Source: an uncultured Olleya sp. (GTDB lineage Bacteria > Bacteroidota > Bacteroidia > Flavobacteriales > Flavobacteriaceae). From it: 64,000 bases of DNA. Positions 43,806 to 52,361 of the stretch are shown here, piece after piece. Within the stretch, counting starts at the first letter, position 1. The number at the start of each line of letters is the position of its first letter. Location of the stretch: the NCBI GenBank assembly GCA_947503885.1, contig CANNFD010000005.1, forward strand, positions 62,001 to 126,000. Reading direction: 5' to 3'. Position numbers and translations under genes: made by a program. Below the pieces are notes generated by a model that worked only from the letters and a program-made list of their open reading frames with translations, ran no database searches and was not told where the DNA came from.

Positions 43806-44231
43806 ATGAAAAAATTATTTACAATATTATTTATCGGAGTAATTAGTTTATCGGTAAATGCTCAGGAAAAAGTAGCAAAAATTGAGTTTAAGGACACAAC
43901 AATTGACTATGGAACAATAAACAAAGGAGATAATGGTGTTAGAACTTTTGAGTTTACAAACACTGGAGATGCACCTCTTATTATATCTAAAGTAAATTCT
44001 AGTTGTGGTTGTACTGTGCCTAAAAAGCCGACAGAACCAATTATGCCTGGACAAACTGGTGAGATTGAAGTAAAATATGACACACAAAGAGTTATGCCTA
44101 TTAGAAAAACTATCACCGTTTTATCTAATGCTGATACACCAACAGTAGCACTTAAGATTAAAGGTGTGGTTATTGACCCTTCAAAAACTAGTGTCTTAGA
44201 GAAAAAAGGTAAAAGTGTTATGGAACAATAA
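43806..44231 (+). CDS. Exported DUF1573-family protein
   Basis: A 141-residue protein with a signal peptide (1-19, SVNA before QEK) and a single Ig-like DUF1573 domain with the family signature NSSCGCTVPKKPTEPIMPG. The strand pattern starts FKDTTIDYGTINKGDNG and FEFTNTGDAPLIIS, as in ASPM/Hydin-type domains. The function is unknown in the family; such proteins are often abundant in Bacteroidetes envelopes. It is monocistronic, with the best promoter in the window upstream and a strong terminator downstream, suggesting steady expression. Confidence 0.88.
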   Translation: MKKLFTILFIGVISLSVNAQEKVAKIEFKDTTIDYGTINKGDNGVRTFEFTNTGDAPLIISKVNSSCGCTVPKKPTEPIMPGQTGEIEVKYDTQRVMPIRKTITVLSNADTPTVALKIKGVVIDPSKTSVLEKKGKSVMEQ

Positions 44232-44255
44232 TAAGTCCCATAAATTATAATATTG

Positions 44256-44289
44256 AAAAAGCCAAAACTTATATTTTGGCTTTTTTTTT
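44256..44289 (+). terminator. Terminator of the DUF1573 gene
   Basis: The stem AAAAAGCCAAAA pairs with TTTTGGCTTTTT around a short loop and runs into nine T. The convergent aspartyl-protease gene ends at 44288 inside the T-run. Confidence 0.85.
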
Positions 44290-45628
44290 ATTCTAATGGT
44301 GATTTTAATTTAAACTTAAATTCTTTTTCATACCCATTTCTATTTACTAACAATTTAATTTGTGTACCTGATTTTTTATAAAAATGATTTACAATTTTCT
44401 CTAAGCTTAAATCACTAGTGTTTTTATTGTTTATTTCTAGTATAACATCTCCTTTTTGTAATCCTGCCCAATAGGCTGGCGAGTCCTTAACAACATTATA
44501 AATTATAAATGTGGGTTTTAGTGTATATTTTCTTGTGGGCTTTACTATGCTATTTACTGAAATCATGTCAGAGCTTGAACCTCTTTGCGTAAAAGCTTTG
44601 TTGTCCTCTAAATTTATCTCCATAACCATCCTCACCCCATCATGCTCTACCTGTAAACCACTTTTATTGTAACTAAAAGCGTCATTAAAATAACTGTTTT
44701 TTTTAAAAGTGATTTTAGCATTTGGATAGTCAATAATAATATTAAAACGTTTTAAGATTTCGCCTCCAATAGTACCATCTCTTTCTTTAAATTTTTTAAC
44801 TGAATTTACAGTTATAGAATCTGGAAAAGCAACTTTAGGGTCGCTAATAATAAATTGCTTTAACTTTAATGCATTGATTTTTGTTCTTTTACCAAAAACA
44901 TCTCCACTAAGTCCAGAGCCTAAAAAATCTTCAAAATAATTATTGCTAATTACTAAACCTTTACTATCGTCTTCAAAAAGCCACAAAGCATCACTAGCAC
45001 CAGAGTCGATTAACAATTTAACCGGTATTGGATGTTCTTTAATTATGATTTTAGTATCTAAATAAGGCTTATTATTTTTAAACTCTAATTCTAAGGTTTC
45101 GCATTTATTACATTTTTTATACTTGTAATATTTAGGGTTAAGAAGTCTAATATATTGACTAACGTAATTAATTTCTACTACAAAATCTTTAAAAAGATCA
45201 TAACCAATAATACCGTCTATTGCAGTACCTAACTTTGGAGCAAAGTTAATTCTAGGGTCAAAAACTGCAAAAAAAGTTTGATCGGTATTAATAACCTCGC
45301 CAATCTTAAAGGTATTATGACTAGACCTTAAAACCTCTACAAGGTCTCCATCTCCAAGTCCTTTAATCTTAATTTTTTCAGCATTTAAAATCTTTAAAGA
45401 ATCAGACCCTTTTAAAAAATTAAAAACAATAGGCTTGCTAACTCCTGTATCTAATAGAAATTTTAATTCTATACCATTAACTTCAACAGGAATAAGAATA
45501 ACATTATTAATTAACTCAAATTTTATTTTTTTTGATTTCTGACCTTCATTTAAGGTATAATTACTTTGTGCTTTAGCAAAAAAACTAATTATTAAAATAA
45601 AGAAAATACTTAATTTAGGTAAATGCAT
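44288..45628 (-). CDS. Exported retropepsin-like aspartyl protease with PDZ domain
   Basis: A 446-residue protein with a signal peptide (1-20, FFAKA before QSN). Two pepsin-type active-site motifs are present: FLLDTGVSK with Asp60 and LLIDSGASD with Asp208, each followed by a hydrophobic-Gly strand (GIIGYDLF, TIGGEIL). A C-terminal PDZ domain spans about 355-445 (YNVVKDSPAYWAGLQKGDVI, then EINNKNTSDLSLEKIV). The two lobes within one chain suggest a monomeric enzyme acting in the periplasm. It is convergent with the DUF1573 gene and overlaps its terminator. The substrate is unknown. Confidence 0.87.
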   Translation of the reverse strand: MHLPKLSIFFILIISFFAKAQSNYTLNEGQKSKKIKFELINNVILIPVEVNGIELKFLLDTGVSKPIVFNFLKGSDSLKILNAEKIKIKGLGDGDLVEVLRSSHNTFKIGEVINTDQTFFAVFDPRINFAPKLGTAIDGIIGYDLFKDFVVEINYVSQYIRLLNPKYYKYKKCNKCETLELEFKNNKPYLDTKIIIKEHPIPVKLLIDSGASDALWLFEDDSKGLVISNNYFEDFLGSGLSGDVFGKRTKINALKLKQFIISDPKVAFPDSITVNSVKKFKERDGTIGGEILKRFNIIIDYPNAKITFKKNSYFNDAFSYNKSGLQVEHDGVRMVMEINLEDNKAFTQRGSSSDMISVNSIVKPTRKYTLKPTFIIYNVVKDSPAYWAGLQKGDVILEINNKNTSDLSLEKIVNHFYKKSGTQIKLLVNRNGYEKEFKFKLKSPLE

Positions 45629-45756
45629 TCATGATATTATAAATTATGTCTATCTTAAAATTACAAATCTTTTAACTATAATCTGTTTTAAAAGGTCTTT
45701 TTTTAAAGAAACTTTACAAATATTTTTCGCAAATTTGTACTCTAAACGATTTTGTA

Positions 45757-46947
45757 ATGCCAAAGATTTCAATAAAAGGGCAATCAATGCCTCAATCACC
45801 AATAAGAAAATTAGTACCATTTGCTGAAGAAGCTGTAAAAAATGGTAAAAGTATTTATTATTTAAATATTGGACAGCCAGATATTAAAACACCTAAAATA
45901 GCGATGCAAGCTGTTAAAGATGCAGATATTGATGTATTATCATACTCAAGATCTGAAGGCTCTGAACAATACAGAAAAAAAATAGCTAACTATTACCAAA
46001 ACAATGATATCCATGTAAATCATGATGATATTATTGTAACAACTGGTGGTAGTGAAGCTTTACTTTTTGCTTTTGGTAGTATTATGGATGTGGATGACGA
46101 AGTGATTATCCCAGAACCTTTTTATGCTAACTACAATGGGTTTTCAACTGCATCTGGCGTTAAGGTTGTTCCTGTAATTTCAAAAATTGAAGATAATTTT
46201 GCACTGCCTCCAATTGAAGAATTTGAAAAATTAATTACACCTAAGACTAAAGCAATATTAATATGTAATCCTGGTAACCCAACTGGATATTTATATTCTA
46301 AAGAAGAAATAAAAAAACTAGCTGCTATTGTTAAAAAGCACGACTTATTTTTAATAGCTGACGAGGTATATCGTGAGTTTGCTTATGATGGTGCAACACA
46401 CTACTCTATTTTACAAGAAGAGGGGTTAGACGACAATGCAATTGTTGTAGACTCAGTATCAAAACGATACAGTATGTGTGGCGCTCGAATTGGGTGTTTA
46501 GTCTCTAAAAACAAAGATGTAATTGCTACTGCTTTAAAATTTGCTCAAGCAAGATTAAGCCCACCAACATTAGCACAAATAGCAAGTGAAGCAGCTTTAG
46601 ATACTCCGCAAAGCTATTTTGATGATGTTATTGAAGAGTATGTAGAAAGAAGAAATGTCTTAATTGAAGAGTTAAATAAAATTGAAGGCGTACAAGTTGC
46701 CAATCCAAAAGGTGCTTTTTATTGTATTGCACAGTTACCTATAAAAAACAGTGATGCATTTGCACAGTGGCTTTTAGAAGACTTTGATGTAGATGGTGAA
46801 ACTGTTATGGTTGCTCCTGCTGCAGGATTTTACAGCACTCCTGGAGTTGGATTAAACCAAATCCGTATTGCTTATGTTTTAAATACGGACAGTCTTAAAA
46901 AAGCAGTAAATATTATCAAGCAAGCACTTAAAGTATATAAAGACTAG
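45757..46947 (+). CDS. PLP-dependent class I/II aminotransferase
   Basis: A 396-residue fold type I aminotransferase in the aspartate/aromatic aminotransferase group. The PLP lysine is K236 in DSVSKRYSMCGARIG. Substrate contacts include YYLNIGQPDI, ILICNPGNPTGYLYS and the arginine in NQIRIAY for the alpha-carboxylate. It probably transaminates aspartate or a related amino acid, but the exact substrate cannot be fixed by sequence. Its stop TAG shares its last G with the GTG start of murB, so the two are translationally coupled. Confidence 0.88.
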   Translation: MPKISIKGQSMPQSPIRKLVPFAEEAVKNGKSIYYLNIGQPDIKTPKIAMQAVKDADIDVLSYSRSEGSEQYRKKIANYYQNNDIHVNHDDIIVTTGGSEALLFAFGSIMDVDDEVIIPEPFYANYNGFSTASGVKVVPVISKIEDNFALPPIEEFEKLITPKTKAILICNPGNPTGYLYSKEEIKKLAAIVKKHDLFLIADEVYREFAYDGATHYSILQEEGLDDNAIVVDSVSKRYSMCGARIGCLVSKNKDVIATALKFAQARLSPPTLAQIASEAALDTPQSYFDDVIEEYVERRNVLIEELNKIEGVQVANPKGAFYCIAQLPIKNSDAFAQWLLEDFDVDGETVMVAPAAGFYSTPGVGLNQIRIAYVLNTDSLKKAVNIIKQALKVYKD

Positions 46948-47960
46948 TGCAAATTTTAAACAACATATCTTTAAAACCATACAATACTTTTGGTATTGAT
47001 GTTGCTGCAAAACAATTTGTTTCGGTTGCTTCTATAGAAGAATTAATAACTATTTATTCTACTAATAAGGACCTAGACAAATTTATCCTTGGAGGTGGTA
47101 GCAATATGCTACTGACCAAGCCTATTGATGCTTTAGTTATTCATTTAAATTTAAAAGGAAAAACTATTCTCTCTAAAACAGAGCATCAAGTTTTGATTGA
47201 ATGTCAAGCGGGAGAAAATTGGCACGAGTTTGTGCAATGGGCCCTTAGCCAAGATTTTGGCGGGTTAGAAAACCTATCCTTAATACCAGGAAATGTAGGT
47301 ACAAGCCCTATTCAAAATATAGGGGCTTATGGTGTAGAGTTAAAAGATAATTTTCACTCATGTAACGCCTTAAACTTAGACACTTTAAAGATTGAAACCT
47401 TTACTAACAAAGACTGTAAATTTGGTTACCGCAACTCCATATTTAAGCAGGAAGCTAAAGGCAAATATATTATAACAAGTGTGGTTTTTAGCCTAAGTAC
47501 TAAAAACCATACTTTACATACTAATTATGGAGCAATCACTTCAGAGTTAGAAAACATGCAAATTAAACAGCCAACCATACAAGATGTATCCAAAGCTGTT
47601 ATTGCTATTCGCGAAAGCAAATTACCAAACCCTAAAGAGATTGGTAATTCAGGAAGCTTTTTTAAAAACCCTGTGATATCCAAATCTCAGTTTAAAGTAT
47701 TACAACAAAATTTTCCAGAAGCACCACATTACATCGTGTCAGACGACCAAATAAAAGTACCTGCGGGATGGTTAATAGAAACTGCAGGCTTTAAAGGCAA
47801 AACTTTTGGCAATTATGGCGTGCACAAAAAACAAGCGTTAGTCCTTGTTAATTATGACGATGCAAAAGGTGAAGACATATTAAAGCTATCAAAATTAATA
47901 CAAAATACTATTTATCGTATCTTTAATATTTCAATTGAAGCTGAAGTCAACATCTTTTAA
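46947..47960 (+). CDS. murB: UDP-N-acetylmuramate dehydrogenase MurB
   Basis: A 337-residue FAD enzyme that reduces UDP-GlcNAc-enolpyruvate to UDP-MurNAc in peptidoglycan synthesis. FAD-binding motifs are LGGGSNMLL and LSLIPGNVGTSPIQNIGAYG. The catalytic Ser is in GNSGSFFKNP, and the C-terminal IRIFNI-like end reads YRIFNISIEAEVNIF. It starts with GTG at 46947, overlapping the aminotransferase stop by one base, so translation is coupled. It resembles the type I enzyme, which has an extra C-terminal segment. The sigma factor gene follows by 38 bases. Confidence 0.94.
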   Translation: MQILNNISLKPYNTFGIDVAAKQFVSVASIEELITIYSTNKDLDKFILGGGSNMLLTKPIDALVIHLNLKGKTILSKTEHQVLIECQAGENWHEFVQWALSQDFGGLENLSLIPGNVGTSPIQNIGAYGVELKDNFHSCNALNLDTLKIETFTNKDCKFGYRNSIFKQEAKGKYIITSVVFSLSTKNHTLHTNYGAITSELENMQIKQPTIQDVSKAVIAIRESKLPNPKEIGNSGSFFKNPVISKSQFKVLQQNFPEAPHYIVSDDQIKVPAGWLIETAGFKGKTFGNYGVHKKQALVLVNYDDAKGEDILKLSKLIQNTIYRIFNISIEAEVNIF

Positions 47961-47998
47961 GTTTAAAACAACAAACCTAACAACTACAATATCATAGC

Positions 47999-48529
47999 TT
48001 GGAATTTTCTATAGAAAAACATATCATCGCACATCTTAAAAATGGTGACAAACAAGCCATTAATTTGTTATACGAAAACTATGCAGATGCGCTTTTTGGT
48101 GTTATAAAAAAAGTGATATCTGATGATGACTTAGCACAAGATGTACTTCAAGAAACTTTAATTAAAGTATGGAAAAAAGGAAAAAGTTATAACCCTGAAA
48201 AAGCTAAATTATTTACTTGGTTGTACCGTATTGCATACAATACAGCAATAGACAAAATCCGATCAGTAAATAATAAATCTAAAAAAGAAATCCAAATTGA
48301 AGATTCAAACGTATATAAACTGACAACTAACAGTTTAAACGAGGATGTTTTAGACATAAAAAAACACCTAAACACCCTAGAAGAAAAATATCAAATTGTT
48401 ATAAACGCGCTCTTTTTTGAAGGAATGACGCAACAAGAAGCGAGCGAAGAATTAGAGATTCCGTTAGGAACAATAAAATCAAGATTAAAAATTGCGTTAC
48501 GTGAATTGAAAAAGATTTACAACCCCTAA
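47999..48529 (+). CDS. ECF sigma factor, TTG start
   Basis: A 176-residue ECF sigma factor. Region 2 is YADALFGVIKKVISDDDLAQ with the melting strand LFTWLYRIAYNTAIDKIR. Region 4 is LEEKYQIVINALFFEGMTQQ with the helix-turn-helix ASEELEIPLGTIKSRLKIAL. The only in-frame start that fits is TTG 47999. The next gene, 11 bases downstream, is an RskA-type anti-sigma factor, so this is a canonical ECF pair that probably responds to an envelope signal. It may be co-transcribed with murB. Confidence 0.9.
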   Translation: MEFSIEKHIIAHLKNGDKQAINLLYENYADALFGVIKKVISDDDLAQDVLQETLIKVWKKGKSYNPEKAKLFTWLYRIAYNTAIDKIRSVNNKSKKEIQIEDSNVYKLTTNSLNEDVLDIKKHLNTLEEKYQIVINALFFEGMTQQEASEELEIPLGTIKSRLKIALRELKKIYNP

Positions 48530-48540
48530 GTACAAAAGTG

Positions 48541-49335
48541 ATGAATGAAAAAATAAATACTTTTTTAAACTCTGATTTATTAAGTAAATACTTAATAGGT
48601 CAAACTACAGCTTCAGAAACTTTGGAGGTCGAACATTATATATCAGAGTATCCTAAAGTAAAAAAAGCATACCAAACACTGCAAGACAAATTAGAGTTTA
48701 CCGCACAATTAAACGCAGTTAAAGCTCCAAAATTAGTTTTAGATAATGTGTTAAATGCTTTAGACCAGAAACCTGTTGTTACATTAAAGCCTAAGCGTAC
48801 AAAAAAATGGTACAGTCTAGCAATTGCTGCTAGTGTAGCTGCACTTTTATTTGCTGCTAGCTCTACATATCTTTTTAATCAAAACAAAAATCTTACTGAC
48901 GAGAACCAAACAATTGCAGATGAAATTTTTGATTTAAGAAGCGATATCGCTAATAACAATAGTACATTAAACCAATTATTAGAACAATTTAAGCAACTAA
49001 ATAATCCTGAAACAGAAAAGTATGTTTTAAAAGGAAACACAAGAGCTAAAAATTTAAAAACAGTAGCCTATATAAATCCTAAAGACAAAAAATCTATGAT
49101 TGATGTAGTGTCTTTACCTAAATTACCAGATGACAAAGTATACCAAATATGGGCAGAGTTACAAGGTAAAATGGTTAATCTAGGAGTACTAAGCGAAGCC
49201 GATAGACGCCTGCAAGAAATCCCTTACACCGAGGATGCTTTAGGACTAAGCATATCTATAGAGTCTAAAGGTGCTATTCAAGTTAGACCTAACGATACGC
49301 CTGTTGCAGAAATCTCTTTAAAGATTAATGATTAA
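48541..49335 (+). CDS. RskA-family transmembrane anti-sigma factor
   Basis: A 264-residue membrane protein. The N-terminal cytosolic domain has the anti-sigma ZAS-like layout (LIGQTTASETLEVEHYI). A single membrane span lies near residues 86-107 (WYSLAIAASVAALLFAAS), then a coiled-coil stretch (DEIFDLRSDIANNNSTLNQL) leads to the periplasmic anti-sigma-K domain (VYQIWAELQGKMVNLGVL). I choose ATG 48541 over GTG 48538. It holds the sigma factor encoded just upstream, and in the RskA family it is released by regulated proteolysis. The rhomboid at 7437 is too distant to link to it. A strong terminator follows. Confidence 0.87.
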   Translation: MNEKINTFLNSDLLSKYLIGQTTASETLEVEHYISEYPKVKKAYQTLQDKLEFTAQLNAVKAPKLVLDNVLNALDQKPVVTLKPKRTKKWYSLAIAASVAALLFAASSTYLFNQNKNLTDENQTIADEIFDLRSDIANNNSTLNQLLEQFKQLNNPETEKYVLKGNTRAKNLKTVAYINPKDKKSMIDVVSLPKLPDDKVYQIWAELQGKMVNLGVLSEADRRLQEIPYTEDALGLSISIESKGAIQVRPNDTPVAEISLKIND

Positions 49336-49356
49336 CTTTTGATCTTAATAATTTAT

Positions 49357-49391
49357 AAAAAAAGCACCGTTTTAAAAACGGTGCTTTTTTT
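49357..49391 (+). terminator. Terminator of the sigma/anti-sigma operon
   Basis: AAGCACCGTTTT pairs with AAAACGGTGCTT around an A loop, followed by a T-run. It is symmetric enough to act on both strands. Confidence 0.85.
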
Positions 49392-49505
49392 ATGGCTTTA
49401 CTCTATTTCTAATAGTCATCTGTCTTATTAAAAATATAATGAAAATTAAAATATATTTAACAAATTTTGATTTAATAAAACAAATCCAATTTCTTTAAAA
49501 TTTAG

Positions 49506-49513
49506 TATCTTTG
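49506..49513 (+). promoter_or_regulatory. Predicted -7 box of the small cysteine-rich protein gene
   Basis: TATCTTTG is an exact TAnnTTTG match, with a 24-base leader to the TTG start at 49538. Confidence 0.5.
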
Positions 49514-49537
49514 TACCAACAATAAAAAGCAATTATT

Positions 49538-49741
49538 TTGAAACTTTTATTACTTACATTAGGTCTTTTAGCTCTTGGATTTGCAGGAATTGCAATTAAA
49601 ATCTGGGCAAAAAAAGACGGTAAATTTGCTGGTACATGTGCTAGCCAAAACCCAATGCTAAATAAAGAAGGAGAATCTTGTGGGTTTTGCGGAAAAACGC
49701 CAGACCAATTCGAGAACTGTACCGACACTCAACATTCTTAA
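49538..49741 (+). CDS. Small membrane-anchored cysteine-rich protein, TTG start
   Basis: A 67-residue protein with one N-terminal membrane segment (LLLLTLGLLALGFAGIAIKI). A soluble tail of about 42 residues contains Cys34, Cys48, Cys51 and Cys60 (CASQNP, SCGFCGKTPDQFENC), including one CxxC. It starts at TTG 49538 after an exact promoter box. The glycosyltransferase gene follows 3 bases after its stop and a sigma factor follows that, so the three are an operon. I know it as a type of small protein found in Flavobacteriaceae but cannot assign a function; metal or disulfide binding is possible. Confidence 0.75.
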   Translation: MKLLLLTLGLLALGFAGIAIKIWAKKDGKFAGTCASQNPMLNKEGESCGFCGKTPDQFENCTDTQHS

Positions 49742-49744
49742 AAC

Positions 49745-50860
49745 ATGCTAGTACTTGGGGTTATATTCTACAGTTTTGTAGCTGTAGTTGTTATTCAAGT
49801 ATTATACTATGCTGTACTGTTTGGTAGTTTTTCTTTTTCAAAAAGCATCAAAACATCATCCAATAAAGACCTTCCTGTTTCTGTAATTATCTGTGCTAAA
49901 AACGAAGCAGATAATATTAAACGTTTCTTACCAAGCATATTAAATCAAGATTATAAAAATTTTGAAGTTGTTTTAATTAACGACTCTTCAAAAGACCACA
50001 CTTTAGACGTGTACGAAGATTTTAAATCTATGCACGACAACATTAAAATTGTAGATGTAAAAAACATTGAAGCCTTCTGGGGGAACAAAAAATACGCACT
50101 ATCTTTAGGTATTAAGGCTGCTACACATGATAATTTATTATTTACAGATGCAGATTGCCAACCAGTATCCAACCAATGGATAAAAACAATGAGTGCTAAT
50201 TTTACTAAAGAAGACACTATTGTTTTGGGTTATGGCGCTTATAATAAAGTAAAAAACTCTTTACTTAATAAGCTTATTAGATTTGAAACCCTTTTAACTG
50301 CTACTCAGTATTTTTCTTTTGCTAAAGTTGGGATTCCGTTTATGGGTGTTGGTCGTAATTTAGCTTATCACAGAGATGAATTTTTTAAAACCAACGGTTT
50401 TATAAATCATATCAAAATTAGATCTGGTGATGACGACCTATTTATAAACGAAGCTGCAAATGCTAAGAATACTGCTATTTGTTTTAAAAAAGAAAGCTTT
50501 ACTACATCAATACCAAAAACGACTTTAAACGATTGGCTAAAACAAAAACGCAGACACGTTTCCACCGCTAAACATTACAAGTTTAAACATAAGTTTTTAT
50601 TAGCTACTTTTTACATATCACAAGTATTGTTTTGGGTGTTAGGTTTCTTTTTAGCGATAACTACCTACTTATGGCCATTTGTAATAGGATTAATTATTTT
50701 AAGATTTATAATTCAGTTTATATCATTAGGGTTTTCAGCAAAAAAATTAGACGAAAAAGACACTATATTATTACTTCCTTTTTTAGAAGTCACATTGATT
50801 GTTATGCAATTTAGTATCTTTATAGCCAATCAAATTTCAAAACCAAATTATTGGAAATAG
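49745..50860 (+). CDS. Membrane-bound family 2 glycosyltransferase
   Basis: A 371-residue processive-type GT2. An N-terminal membrane segment (about 5-30) precedes the GT-A domain (VIICAKNEADNIKRFLPSIL, VVLINDSSKDHT). The DxD motif is FTDADCQP, the acceptor side SGDDDLFINEA and the product-binding QxxR-like KQKRRH. It ends with two to three C-terminal helices. Enzymes of this layout extend lipid- or membrane-linked glycans. It overlaps the downstream sigma gene by 10 bases. The sugar is not identifiable. Confidence 0.87.
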   Translation: MLVLGVIFYSFVAVVVIQVLYYAVLFGSFSFSKSIKTSSNKDLPVSVIICAKNEADNIKRFLPSILNQDYKNFEVVLINDSSKDHTLDVYEDFKSMHDNIKIVDVKNIEAFWGNKKYALSLGIKAATHDNLLFTDADCQPVSNQWIKTMSANFTKEDTIVLGYGAYNKVKNSLLNKLIRFETLLTATQYFSFAKVGIPFMGVGRNLAYHRDEFFKTNGFINHIKIRSGDDDLFINEAANAKNTAICFKKESFTTSIPKTTLNDWLKQKRRHVSTAKHYKFKHKFLLATFYISQVLFWVLGFFLAITTYLWPFVIGLIILRFIIQFISLGFSAKKLDEKDTILLLPFLEVTLIVMQFSIFIANQISKPNYWK

Positions 50861-51399
50861 AAGAAGCCATAAATAGAGCCAAAAAAAACGACCAAAAAGC
50901 GTTTAACTATCTACTACATAATTATTGGGATAAAGTTTATGGTTTTCAGCTAAAGCGAATTCAAAATGAAAACGATGCAGAGGATATTACCATCCAAACT
51001 TTTTCTAAAGCTTTTGACAAAATTGATTCTTACGACAGTAAATATGCCTTCAACACTTGGTTAATTACTATTTCTAAAAATATCCATATTGATATAATAA
51101 GAAAAGAAAAAAACAGCATAAAACAAGCCCTATCTAGTAATAATGAAAATGAAGTCTATCAAGTTTTAGACGAAACCCCTTCGGTTGAAGACAAATTAAT
51201 TACCGAGCAAAACCTTGCTAAGCTGCTACGAGATATAAAAAAATTAAAACCGCACTATCAGGAAGTAATAAATCTACGATACTTCCAAGAATTGAGTTAT
51301 AAAGAAATTTCAGAAGAACTTAAAGAACCTATAAATAACATAAAGGTCAAATTGCTACGTGCTAAAAAATTATTAGCAGAAATTATTCAGAAAAAGTAG
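50851..51399 (+). CDS. Sigma-70 family sigma factor, TTG start, overlapping the glycosyltransferase
   Basis: A 182-residue ECF-like sigma factor. Region 2 is NYWDKVYGFQLKRIQNENDA and the DNA-melting strand AFNTWLITISKNIHIDIIRK. Region 4 is KLKPHYQEVINLRYFQELSY with KEISEELKEPINNIKVKLLR. It starts at TTG 50851, 10 bases inside the upstream gene. No anti-sigma gene is adjacent, since lipA follows after a promoter. It is probably expressed as the third cistron of the small protein-GT operon. Confidence 0.87.
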   Translation: MEIEEAINRAKKNDQKAFNYLLHNYWDKVYGFQLKRIQNENDAEDITIQTFSKAFDKIDSYDSKYAFNTWLITISKNIHIDIIRKEKNSIKQALSSNNENEVYQVLDETPSVEDKLITEQNLAKLLRDIKKLKPHYQEVINLRYFQELSYKEISEELKEPINNIKVKLLRAKKLLAEIIQKK

Positions 51400-51454
51400 T
51401 AATATCCTAACGTTACTTTAGCACTTCTGCCTAAACTTTAAACAAAATACTTTG

Positions 51455-51462
51455 TATCTTTG
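51455..51462 (+). promoter_or_regulatory. Predicted -7 box of lipA
   Basis: TATCTTTG (TAnnTTTG) lies 19 bases before the lipA ATG at 51482. Confidence 0.5.
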
Positions 51463-51481
51463 CCATTAGAAAACTGCAACT

Positions 51482-52360
51482 ATGAATACAGAAACTGCAT
51501 CTAATATATTACCCGAAAGACAACCCAAACCCAAATGGCTTCGCGTTAAATTACCGACTGGTAAAAAATACACCGAATTAAGAGGTCTGGTTGACAAGTA
51601 TAAACTAAACACTATTTGTGCTTCAGGTAGTTGCCCAAATATGGGTGAATGCTGGGGAGAAGGTACTGCTACATTCATGATTTTAGGTAATGTTTGCACA
51701 AGATCTTGTGGCTTTTGTGGTGTAAAAACTGGACGCCCGGAAGATGTAGATTGGGACGAGCCAGAAAAAGTGGCACGATCTATAAAAATCATGGGAATTA
51801 AACATGCTGTATTAACTAGCGTTGATAGAGATGATTTAAAAGATATGGGAAGTATAATGTGGGCAGAAACTGTAAATGCTGTCCGTAGGATGAATCCTGA
51901 AACTACACTTGAAACATTAATCCCTGATTTTCAAGGTATAGAAATGCATATTGACCGAATTATAGACGTCGCTCCAGAAGTAGTATCTCATAACATAGAA
52001 ACTGTAAAAAGACTAACCAGAGAAGTACGCATACAAGCTAAATACGAAAGAAGTTTAGGTGTCTTAAAATACCTAAAACAACAAGGACAGCGCAGAACCA
52101 AATCTGGTATTATGTTAGGTCTTGGAGAAGAACGTGAAGAAGTTATACAAACACTTCATGACTTACGTGATAACGATGTGGATGTTGTTACCATTGGGCA
52201 ATACCTGCAACCAAGTAAAAAACATTTACCTGTTAAACGTTTTATTTTACCTGATCAGTTTAAAGAATACGAAGAAATTGGACTTAAATTAGGTTTTAGA
52301 CATGTAGAGAGTAGTGCATTAGTACGCTCATCTTACAAAGCTCAAAAACACATAAATTAG
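51482..52360 (+). CDS. lipA: Lipoyl synthase LipA
   Basis: A 292-residue radical-SAM enzyme that inserts two sulfurs into octanoyl-carrier proteins. The radical-SAM motif CxxxCxxC is Cys72, Cys76 and Cys79 (CTRSCGFC). The auxiliary [4Fe-4S] ligands are Cys46, Cys51 and Cys57 ([12 protein letters not shown]). The C-terminal RSSY serine signature is present ([10 protein letters not shown]). All essential residues are intact. Its product serves GcvH, whose partner gcvP is in this window. It may be co-transcribed with gap, whose ATG follows its stop by 1 base. Confidence 0.97.
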   Translation: MNTETASNILPERQPKPKWLRVKLPTGKKYTELRGLVDKYKLNTICASGSCPNMGECWGEGTATFMILGNVCTRSCGFCGVKTGRPEDVDWDEPEKVARSIKIMGIKHAVLTSVDRDDLKDMGSIMWAETVNAVRRMNPETTLETLIPDFQGIEMHIDRIIDVAPEVVSHNIETVKRLTREVRIQAKYERSLGVLKYLKQQGQRRTKSGIMLGLGEEREEVIQTLHDLRDNDVDVVTIGQYLQPSKKHLPVKRFILPDQFKEYEEIGLKLGFRHVESSALVRSSYKAQKHIN

Positions 52361-52361
52361 T

